The translations under genes and the position numbers were made by a program. Under the pieces are notes generated by a model. It had not been told where the DNA came from. It saw only the letters and a list, made by a program, of their open reading frames with translations, and ran no database searches. Positions 56,067-64,000 of a stretch of DNA of 64,000 nucleotides are shown here, piece after piece. This DNA is from Acholoe squamosa (lineage: Eukaryota; Annelida; Polychaeta; Phyllodocida; Polynoidae). Each line of letters begins with the position of its first letter. Position 1 is the stretch's first letter. The DNA lies in NCBI GenBank assembly GCA_949317995.1, contig OX439037.1:19642324-19706323 (forward strand), given 5' to 3'.

Positions 56067-57430
56067 ATGGCTTCAGTCAAAGTCTACACTGCACAACAAG
56101 GGGCTACCCTCACGTACCAGCCGAGGGGTTTTACGGTAAAGCTGGTTGAATTATCGCTTTAGATAACCATGGATCACTATGGATGGTGCATAATTCTGTT
56201 AAGGTGGCTGGCGGGGATAGACTAAAAGTAATTAGATTATTGATCATCATCATTTACGCCACATTCCCATCAGATCCCTAAAACAAGAAAAATGTTGCAA
56301 GGACCACAGATAGGAGTTGCCACTCTGCAGCCGACATGTGACGTCACGGCCGACGTATGATGTCACAAATTGTGTCACAAGGTGACCGTGACGTCACTGA
56401 CAAACCGAAAACATAATGAAGTTGCTACGGTCGCTGCGCTCCCGGCTGCTACGCGGCAAGCAACTCCAAATGACATGTGCCATGCGGGTATGCAATAAGA
56501 ATGCGGGGGACGGGTCCCAAGTATATTTCTGAACTACATAACCTTCAGCCTTACCTATAGGATTCTATAGTATCAATCAATCAACGGAAGACATACACCT
56601 TAAAGATTGTCCATTGTCCATTGAAATACACATCTGCTGTTTGGATTGTATCTACCATGCATGCACAGCACCAAGCCTCTGAAAGATGAATCTGGAATAA
56701 TTCTTTTTGTTTCACTATGAACTAAACAAGTAAACCCTCACGTTTAAGATCAAGAGAAATGTGCATGTATACATTTAGAACCAAAATGTAATTCCATATA
56801 AAAACCAAAGGAATAACATTTATTTTATCAAAACGTGAGTTTTTATTACCTGAAGTACATGTACTTTTTAATGCATGTGTCCTATAAAGTCACCATGTGG
56901 TGAACTTTAAAGTCACTAAAGGCCGGGCCTGAAAGAGTTCAGCAGACCATTGTGGGATGAGGTGCAATGCCTCACGGACTTTGATCTCACAGGCATAACT
57001 GTAGTTCCACGATAATCCTCTGGGTGGCGCTCCAGACGGCGTCCTCACTCGTCCCGTGAAGTCGCCCATCAAGGTGAGAGTTGGCTGTTGGGAGGTTTGA
57101 TGGCGGCACATGGTGTGATGGATATGTTCACCTCTGACCTTGTCATTACCAGCTGATCGAGCTGTTCCCCTTCCTGCAGAGCTACTCACCTTCACACGCC
57201 TTAACCCTTTAAGGGCAGAGCAAAAATGGTTCCCCTGGCCATGGTGACGGTCTCTGAAAAAGGTTTAGTTCCTAGAGGATGAGTCTATTTTCAATTCCTA
57301 TACAAATCCTATATAGGCTAGGGGTCTTATAATAATGGGCGTCGACTATAGTCAATGCTAGGCCTACCATGGTGTCGACTATAGTGAATGCTAGCCCTCA
57401 ATGGGTTTTAAGGACTGCAAAGTGTTTTAA
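56067..57430. other. Intergenic region
   Basis: GTGACGTCAC-type CRE palindromes cluster at 56337-56400 (GTGACGTCACGG, GTGACGTCACTG). The GC-richer patch at 56930-57190 is open on the minus strand but matches nothing I know. A degraded hairpin repeat may lie at 57430-57485. Confidence 0.4.
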
Positions 57431-57489
57431 TGCATCATGCCCTATTGGTTATCCTGATGCAGAACTGCATTCATGTATCGTCTGCACCT

Positions 57490-58560
57490 TACAAGGAGGC
57501 CCTTGATGGGGGGCCCAAATGTCACATGTCGATTTTAAGAAATGCCCATGTCCCATGTCACTAAGCAAAAACCCATGTCACTAGTGTCACTAACATAGTG
57601 ACACTAGTCCCCCCCAAAAAAAGGTAAAATCTAGAGGCCATTTGGCGCATTCTGGATCATTTCTAGACCAAAATTTAGAGGCTACCCAAACCCATTTGAT
57701 GATTTATCACAAAATTCCAGGGGGATGCAGACCTAGGTCAAAGCTGATTGAATTGTCAAGGTATTCAAAGTGAATTTGTAGGTCATATAGGTTGCATCCT
57801 GACTGTGTCCCCTGAACCATGCATAATGATGTGAATTATGAGGGAAAAGAACAAAGATTGGACCATAGTTAGTAAAGCAAAGAGGGAAGGCAATTAGTGA
57901 ATGAGTGGATGGGCAATGTCCTGGGGGCACTGAACAGATAGGAAGAGTGGAAGAAAGGAGGGGGAGGGCAAAGGGACTCACAGGGAGGAGTAAAGTAATA
58001 GAGACAGAGACACTCCAACCTGCCCCCACCATCTAAAAAAGATCGAAATCTCCCAGCTAGTTTATGGGAATACAGAGGATGGGTTAGGGACCATTGAGAA
58101 AATTTTGAAAATATGAATGTCAAAATCTGCATCCTAATGACTAGTCTTTTTTCACAACAGTATGAATATTTGAAAAAATCTTTCACTGATTCAGTAAGAT
58201 GTTAGTAAGAAAATAGGTCTGTGAAAAATAGGGGGTTGCGCTTCTTGTGCCCCCCTAAGTCCGGGCCTGATTTGTCATTTGGAATAAGGAAGTATAGGGG
58301 GTCTGGGGCCTCACTATGAACATTTTGAACGTTACAAGACCAAAAGGTGAATTCTGATGCTTTTTTTAGGACAGCTGAGATCTTTTTCCAGGTCCTTTTT
58401 TTTGCTGTTACTAAGGCCCCATTTTGCATGTCGATTTTAAGAAATGGCCATGTCACATGTCACTAGCATAGCCATGTCCTATGTCGATTTTAAGAAATGG
58501 CCATGTCACCATGTCGATTTTAAGAAAGGGCTATGTCACTATGTCGAATTTAGGGGTCTA
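57490..58560. repeat. Region bounded by ATGTCGATTTTAAGAAATGG direct repeats
   Basis: ATGTCGATTTTAAGAAATG with GCCATGTCAC occurs at about 57528 and again three times in tandem at 58428, 58480 and 58512, plus ATGTCACTA words between. Copies share orientation, so this is not a simple TIR element. Confidence 0.7.
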
Positions 58561-59190
58561 GGGCCATTACAAATGTTGAACCACTCAATCTCTAAGGAAC
58601 AGCATGAACAGGCGTTATGCGGTACATGGGCCTATAAATGTAGCTTGACAATGTCAGGGACAAAGTAAATTTTCGAGCCGCGCTTTTCTCGTGTATGCCT
58701 TAATACTTTAGATTACTTGAGATTAGGCCCAAACTAAAATCAATATTTCATCTGAACAAAGTTTGAAACACTTATCATTAAACCTCCATGCATCACCCGG
58801 CAACATAGTTTCATCACTCTGTGACATCACTTCTGTGGGACTAAAATGAAACTAAAATATTATTCAATGTTCCTGACATTTTCCAATATTTGTTCATCAT
58901 CTATACAAATGTTTTATTCTGTTTCTTTTTATCGGCTCTCAAAGAGATACAAAACATGAAATGTGTTACAAGAAGGGATCTTCACTACATCCACACAACA
59001 AATTCCCTTTTTGTAGTTGTGCTACAAATGATCTTCCAGAATAGCACCCTTAATTTTACACTTTGTTGCAAAATAGCACACTATTGCTTATAAATTACGC
59101 ATTGTCTTAAGATAAAGCAAAAATATCACCTCCCTTTCTGCTGGAAGCTCTAATCATTTATAGGTCTCATAATGACAATAACGTTATAAA
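58561..59190. other. Intergenic region
   Basis: AT-rich; nothing recognised. Confidence 0.5.
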
Positions 59191-59253
59191 TCATGGTTCA
59201 CGAATGCAGTGCTGGTGAGTGTCCTAACCAGCAATGCATTGGTGAATCATGCC
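59191..59253. repeat. Dispersed hairpin repeat copy
   Basis: TCATGGTTCACGAATGCAGT then GCTGGTGAGTGTCCTAACCA then GCAATGCATTGGTGAATCAT then GCC. Compensating changes in both arms (GGTTCACGA / TTGGTGAATC). Confidence 0.75.
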
Positions 59254-59484
59254 TTCTGGACATAAATGCAGCCCTGATGAGGAGATTAACGCATTTTAGG
59301 GGTATAATTCTTAAGCACCAATCGGCATTTAATTTAAATTTTACTTGTCATGGAACTCAGACCGAAACAAACCCCCTGCCCCAACAATAAAAAAAAGGGG
59401 TCAAAGAGAAAACAATAGCAAAACAAGGACACACGAAAGATATGGTGAAAAAACCGACGAGAGTGTCCCCTCATTTTTCTTTTG

Positions 59485-59597
59485 TATACGGAGTGTTGGG
59501 GTATCCCAGAATGCACCGCGCGTGGCAGAATTCCGGTTTGCGCGCCGACAACACAATGGCCCAGCCAGTGCTGGGGTTTAGACTTTGTGGGAAGAAA
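59485..59597 (+). repeat. Shared block around the THAP-like micro-ORF, truncated copy
   Basis: TACGGAGTGTTGGGGTATCC through AATGGCCCAGCCAGTGCTGG to AAGAAAAAAATT matches 60272-60389 and 62879-62996; after AAAAATT the sequence diverges completely. Confidence 0.85.
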
Positions 59598-59779
59598 AAA
59601 ATTTTGGCTGTCCAAATATGTTCTCTATGTGTCCTCCTGTCTGTATTTGTACCAGTGGTGGGTTGATTTGGTCCAAATTAGCAACACAGCCTTCCGAAAT
59701 GCAAACTAAATCCACAACACAAAACCACTGACAGTGACACTGTCACAGATTTTCAGCTCCAATCCACCTCACTGTAAGC

Positions 59780-60085
59780 TAAGGGAGTGGTCATTATTTA
59801 TCAACAGGGGGGAGTGGTGGGTTTTCGCACGGACACGCAAAATTTTTTTACGCCCCCCCTCAATGGCAGTCAAAAATTTTTGCGCCCCCCGCGCCGGAGG
59901 TGCGGAGAGTTTTTCGCGCCCCTCTTTGATCTACAGTAGCACGCTGGCTTTTTTGCTAAAAAGGGTGAATTTTTTTAGCCCCCCCTCAAGAGGGGTCATA
60001 ATTTTTTTAAGCCCCCCCTCGGGAGGGGTCTGAAAATTTTACGCCCCCCTCAAACCCCCCCTTGATAAATAATGACCACTCCCTA
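59780..60085. mobile_element. MITE A, TIR TAAGGGAGTGGTCATTATTT
   Basis: The left TIR TAAGGGAGTGGTCATTATTT, then ATCAACAGGGGGG, is inverted at 60053-60085 (CCTTGATAAATAATGACCAC then TCCCTA). The interior alternates C-runs and A/T-runs. 306 bp, non-coding. The same TIR occurs in elements B, C and D. Confidence 0.85.
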
Positions 60086-60104
60086 ACAATCAATTCTTTC
60101 TAAA

Positions 60105-60170
60105 TAAGGGAGTGGTCATTTTTTATCAACCTCCCCCCCCCCCCGTTGATAAATAAGGACCACTCCCTTA
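60105..60170. mobile_element. Minimal palindromic MITE B
   Basis: Only two TIRs around a C-run: TAAGGGAGTGGTCATTTTTT then ATCAACC, then CCCGTTGATAAATAAGGACC then ACTCCCTTA. 66 bp; a copy is at 62719-62777. Confidence 0.85.
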
Positions 60171-60338
60171 GGCTTAGGTTCTTTGAGGGAAAAACACTGC
60201 ACAGCCCCAGGATGATGGGAAAAGTTTAAGAGCAATCACTTCCTAAAATTCCTGTACAGTTCCAGGCTATACGGAGTGTTGGGGTATCCCAGAATGCACC
60301 GTGCATGGCAGAATTCCGGTTTGCGTGCCGACAACACA

Positions 60339-60449
60339 ATGGCCCAGCCAGTGCTGGGGTTCAGACTTTGTGGGAAGAAAAAAATTGTTGGGTCCTACTG
60401 TTGTGTGTCAGAGTGTAAAAATTCATCTGTTTACTTGAATAAATTTTAA
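60339..60449 (+). CDS. THAP-like micro-ORF, copy 1
   Basis: 36 codons starting MAQPVLGFRLCGKKKIVGSY then CCVSECKNSSVYLNKF and a stop. CCVxxCxN..S is how the C2CH zinc finger of THAP domains begins, and THAP domains are the DNA-binding part of P-element-type transposases. The frame is preserved in the copies at 62947-63057 and 63584-63694. It is too short to hold a whole THAP domain; it may be a first exon or a remnant. Confidence 0.35.
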   Translation: MAQPVLGFRLCGKKKIVGSYCCVSECKNSSVYLNKF

Positions 60450-60479
60450 TGAAACCAAATTTGTTATGGTGCATTAGAT

Positions 60480-60560
60480 ATATAATTATTAATATTCAAG
60501 ATTCAAGATGGCTTTATTGACTAATGTACAGGTACACTTATGTCAGTATCAGGTTTTCAT
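60480..60560 (-). repeat. LINE-like 3' tail (AATAAAG, TTGAATCTTGAAT)
   Basis: On the minus strand TTAGTCAATAAAGCCATCTT then GAATCTTGAATATTAATAA looks like the 3' end of a non-LTR element with a short repeat tail. Repeated at 63085-63145 and, inverted, at 63503-63565. Confidence 0.5.
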
Positions 60561-61177
60561 TTACAATGTTGTAGACAGATAAAAAACATGCACATTTTTT
60601 TTACCAAAATCTCACCAAGGGTCACCTTTTGCACAAAATCCCTCTCACCAAGGGTAAGGGTTGTCAGAGGCCCAGCCGCACACCCCAGTCAGAAGAAATT
60701 CAAGTGCCCCCCCCCCGGGTTTTGGCAGTGTGGGAGGTGTGGCAATGAACACTGAAAATACTTCTAATTTGTGCTGATCTCTGAGCAAAGTAACTAAATT
60801 TAAGTACACAGCTGTTGAGATTGGATACTAAGGGTTGTGTACACCCCTACCTGGGGGGGCTGGTGGGTATGAGGGGGGCGTAAAAAATTCAGACCCCTCC
60901 CGCGGGGGGCTAAAAAAAAATTTAACCACTCTTGAGGGGGGACTAAAAAAGTATACCCTCTCTTTAGGAAAAAAGCCAGTGCGCAACTATAGATCAAAGA
61001 GGGGCATGAAAATTCTCTGCGCCTCTGGTGCGGGGGGGACGGCAAAAAATTTCATAAGCTAAAATATGGTGTAGGTTGCTAAGCACTGTGAGAATTTTAA
61101 GTATTTTTAATATCAGGTCAAAGGTGGAAGACATGTGATTTTTGGATGGCCACAAGGCTTTTGGGGTGGTGACACCT

Positions 61178-61608
61178 TAAGGGAGCGGTCATTATTTATC
61201 AACAGGGGGGGGCGGTGGGTTTTTGCGCAGATGCGCAAAATTTTTTACTACCCCCCTCGACGGCAGTCAAAATTTTTTGCGCCTCCCCCCGCAGCAGAGG
61301 ATTTTTGCGCCCCTCTTTGATCTATAGTTGCGCGCTGGCCTTTTTGCTAAAAAGAGGGTATATATATTCTTTTAGTCCCCCCTTCAAGAGTGGTTGAATC
61401 TTTTTTAGCCCCCCTCGGGAAGGGTCTGAATTATTTACGCCCCCCTCAAACCCAATAGCCCCCCCATGAATTTGTTCAACCCCTCTGATGGTGGGGTCAA
61501 AATAATTTCACCTGTTTTAAGTGGAAAACCTTGCACATTTACTATTAAAAGGGCACTTTTGCACGCGACTTTCGTCACTAAGTTGTTAGGTAATGATCAC
61601 CCCCTTAG
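61178..61608. mobile_element. MITE C of the TAAGGGAGTGG family
   Basis: Left end TTAAGGGAGCGGTCATTATT then TATCAACAGGGGGG; degenerate right end GTAATGATCACCCCCTTA. Interior similar to MITE A (TTTGCGCCTC, TTGATCTATAG). Confidence 0.7.
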
Positions 61609-62176
61609 AAGCTCAAATTTTTTTAGACCCCCATCAGCCTGATCCAGCCTGCAGATCAGGAGGGGTCTGAATTTTTATGTCCCCCTCCCCTTAACTCTTG
61701 AATCGATTCTTGTTCGGTGGATGTTCGTGTTAGGCGGGGAGTGTTCGGTGGATATAGGCCTACTGGTATTTAGGTGGGAGGGTCGGATGGATGTAGGGGT
61801 TAGACAGGGAGGGTCGGATGGATGTACGGGTAAGATGGGATTATATCGATGCAAAATATAAATAGAAGTACCGGTAAACACTTTGACAGCAATACTGCCA
61901 AAATCTATGGCCAGAGGAAGGGCCCCAGATGGGTAAAATCGACAAGGGGACAAGGACAAAGAGGATGGTGTGGATGGGAGATCATATTTCAGATTCCCCC
62001 TAAAAGATGAGAAAAGGACTGCTCTATGGGTAAAAGCTATCCCAAGGAAAAAATGGACTCCCAAAGAATCAAGCTTTTTTTTTTTTTTTTTACAAAACCA
62101 AAAAATCGTAGTCCAACTTATTTTTTTGGTGTGGCCTAATCAATAAGAATACAATAGTATTGTAATCTCCCGCGTA
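61609..62176. other. Spacer with GTTCGGTGGATG-type repeats
   Basis: 61710-61835 holds degenerate repeats of GGGAGGGTCGGATGGATGTA. No gene. Confidence 0.6.
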
Positions 62177-62309
62177 TAAGGGAGTGATCATTTTTTACCA
62201 GGGGGGTTGCATGTGGATGTGCGGAAAATCCGGTTAGGGGGAGTCGAAAAATTCTGCCCCCCCCATCAAACTCAACAGCCCCCCCCATTGTTAAAAAATG
62301 ACCACTCCC
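62177..62309. mobile_element. MITE D of the TAAGGGAGTGG family, compact
   Basis: TAAGGGAGTGATCATTTTTT then ACCAGGGGGG at the left; CCCCCCATTGTTAAAAAATG then ACCACTCCC at the right. 133 bp. Confidence 0.85.
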
Positions 62310-62576
62310 AAAAATAATAATACTGACAGTGACAGGCAGACAGTAGTACTACTACTTAGTCTACTAGTACTCTAGCAGTTCTCTGTCTCCTTGCCAAATG
62401 TAGATCATATAAATGAATTTAACCAGATGCAAGGAATTTCTGGTTTCTAATTCTGTATTTGTGATCCAGGTATTCAGAGGGGAGAGCCATACATACAATT
62501 AATAATATGGATAAGAAAAATTACACCACTGGGAAATACACAGGAGTCAGTGAGTGCTGGCAGATTTGATGTGGGA

Positions 62577-63500
62577 GTGAATTTTTTTAGCCCCCCCCCT
62601 CAAGAGGGGTCATAATTTTTTTAAGCCCCCCCTCGGGAGGGGTCTGAAAATTTTACGCCGCCCTCAAACCCCCCCTTGATAAATAATGACCACTCCCTAA
62701 CAATCAATTCTTTCTAAATAAGGGAGTGGTCATTATTTATCAACCCCCCCCCGTTGATAAATAAGGACCACTCCCTTAGGCTTAGGTTCTTTGAGGGAAA
62801 AACACTGCACAGCCCCAGGATGATGGGAAAAGTTTAAGAGCAATCACTTCCTAAAATTCCTGTACAGTTCCAGGCTATACGGAGTGTTGGGGTATCCCAG
62901 AATACACTGCGCATGGCAGAATTCCGGTTTGCGTGCCGACAACACAATGGCCCAGCCAGTGCTGGGGTTCAGACTTTGTGGGAAGAAAAAAATTGTTGGG
63001 TCCTACTGTTGTGTGTCAGAGTGTAAAAATTCATCTGTTTACTTGAATAAATTTTAATGAAACCAAATTTGTTATGGTGTATTAGGTATATAATTATTAA
63101 TATTCAAGATTCAAGATGGCTTTATTGACTAATGTACAGGTACACTTATGTCAGTATCAGGGTTTCATTTACAATGTTGTAGACAGATAAAACACATGCA
63201 CATTTTTTTACCAAAATCTCACCAAGGGTCACCTTTTGCACAAAATCCCTCTCACCAAGGGTAAGGGTTGTCAGAGGCCCAGCCGCACACCCCAGTCAGA
63301 AGAAATTCAAGTGCCCCCCCCGGGTTTTGGCAGTGTGGGAGGTGTGGCAATGAACACTGAAAATACTTCTAATTTGTGCTGATCTCTGAGCAAAGTAACT
63401 AAATTTAAGTACACAGCTGTTGAGATTGGATACTAAGGGTTGTGTACACCCCTACCTGGGGGAGCTGGTGGGTATGAGGGGGGCGTAAAAAATTCAGACA
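62577..63500 (+). repeat. Composite block, copy 2 (direct)
   Basis: Same order as 59964-60897: right half of MITE A, MITE B, AGGTTCTTTGAGGGAAAAAC, THAP-like micro-ORF, LINE-like tail, CTCACCAAGGGTCACC. Near-identity indicates a recent duplication. Confidence 0.92.
62947..63057 (+). CDS. THAP-like micro-ORF, copy 2
   Basis: Same 36-codon frame as 60339-60449 with the CCVSECKNSS motif intact. Status as a real gene is unproven. Confidence 0.35.
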   Translation: MAQPVLGFRLCGKKKIVGSYCCVSECKNSSVYLNKF

Positions 63501-63502
63501 TT

Positions 63503-64000
63503 GTACATTAGTCAATAAAGCCATCTTAAAATCTTGAATATTAATAATTATATACCTAATGCACCATAACAAATTTGGTTTCATTAAAATTTATTCAAGT
63601 AAACAGATGAATTTTTACACTCTGACACACAACAGTAGGACCCAACAATTTTTTTCTTCCCACAAAGTCTAAACCCCAGCACTGGCTGGGCCATTGTGTT
63701 GTCGGCACGCAAACCGGAATTCTGCCATGCGCAGTGCATTCTGGGATACCCCAACACTCCGTATAGCCTGGAACTGTACAGGAATGTTAGGAAGTGATTG
63801 CTCTTAAACTTTTCCCATCATCCTGGGGCTGTGCAGTGTTTTTCCCTCAAAGAACCTAAGCCTAAGGGAGTGGTCCTTATTTATCAACGGGGGGGGGGGG
63901 TTGATAAATAATGACCACTCCCTTATTTAGAAAGAATTGATTGTTAGGGAGTGGTTATTATTTATCAAGGGGGGGTTTGAGGGGGGCGTAAAATTTTCAG
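63503..64000 (-). repeat. Composite block, copy 3 (inverted, runs off the window)
   Basis: Reverse complement of 62640-63141: TGTACATTAGTCAATAAAGC on the plus strand mirrors GCTTTATTGACTAATGTACA. With copy 2 it forms a palindrome with arms of at least 498 bp and a spacer of about 360 bp. Confidence 0.92.
63584..63694 (-). CDS. THAP-like micro-ORF, copy 3 (inverted)
   Basis: Start codon at 63694 reading left; same 36-codon frame and the same stop. The reading frame survives in all three full copies, but these copies are so recent that this says little about selection. Confidence 0.35.
   Translation of the reverse strand: MAQPVLGFRLCGKKKIVGSYCCVSECKNSSVYLNKF

Larger units (their letters stand above)
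59964..60897 (+). repeat. Composite block, copy 1
   Basis: From GTGAATTTTTTTAGCCCCCC to GGGCGTAAAAAATTCAGAC. Nearly identical to 62577-63500, differing mainly in homopolymer length and a few substitutions. Confidence 0.9.

Noticed and set aside
56890-57195. 101-codon minus-strand frame in a GC-richer patch, with plus-strand AG..GT signals
   Set aside because: All plus-strand frames have stops between the apparent splice sites, and the minus-strand peptide matches nothing I know.
59734-61397. Frames reading FSPPSRGV / CAPLIYS-like peptides
   Set aside because: They arise from the C-run interiors of MITEs A and C, appear in both orientations and have no start or splice context.

Overview
The window is nuclear DNA of an animal, most likely a marine invertebrate. 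Genes are split by spliceosomal introns with GT..AG ends, intergenic DNA is AT-rich, and there are many small inverted-repeat transposons, (TA)n and (GA)n microsatellites, tRNA-like Pol III sequences, and decayed Penelope-like and non-LTR retroelements. I see no bacterial operon, Shine-Dalgarno site, rRNA or CRISPR array. I could not fix the phylum; a non-vertebrate bilaterian is the best guess.

Two host genes are well supported, both on the minus strand. (1) Positions 1-20542 hold a Brachyury (T-box) transcription factor gene. I reconstructed eight phase-compatible coding exons, with the start codon at 20542; the last exon runs off the left edge of the window. Exons 1-4 encode the whole DNA-binding T domain, and exons 5-8 encode a low-complexity, His/Ala/Thr-rich C-terminal region with the 'CDR..LRDHR' block seen in Brachyury proteins. 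(2) Positions 35359-40686 hold a complete class A (rhodopsin-like) G-protein-coupled receptor gene: signal peptide, a Cys-containing ectodomain spread over several small exons, seven membrane segments, an ERY motif after TM3, and a stop at 35359. A further symmetric phase-2 exon at 38582-38740 fits the reading frame exactly.

The rest is mostly mobile and repetitive DNA. 16456-16743 and 21333-21656 are two copies of one MITE in opposite orientation on either side of Brachyury exon 1. 17250-17739 and 32506-32683 are other TIR elements. 28100-28900 is an old degenerate tandem array. 29082-30266 and 40947-42704 are two non-coding TIR elements that each carry clustered copies of their own short motif. 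33856-34330 and 37051-37713 hold tRNA-like units. 43441-44792 holds tandem arrays. 48422-48501 holds two adjacent palindromes. 49500-52876 is a retroelement graveyard: two pieces of a non-LTR element around a Penelope-like GIY-YIG endonuclease ORF. 59485-64000 is a recently duplicated and partly inverted composite of G/C-run MITEs containing a small conserved ORF that looks like the start of a THAP zinc finger.

A separate hairpin repeat (consensus arm about ATGATGCACCAATGCAGTGC) is scattered in at least eight places from 7 kb to 59 kb, and a core related to it is the unit of the 43.9-44.8 kb tandem array. No complete new multi-gene system is visible. The best leads are the hairpin/satellite family, the two motif-clustered TIR elements, the THAP-like micro-ORF in the duplicated block, and the extra receptor exon.
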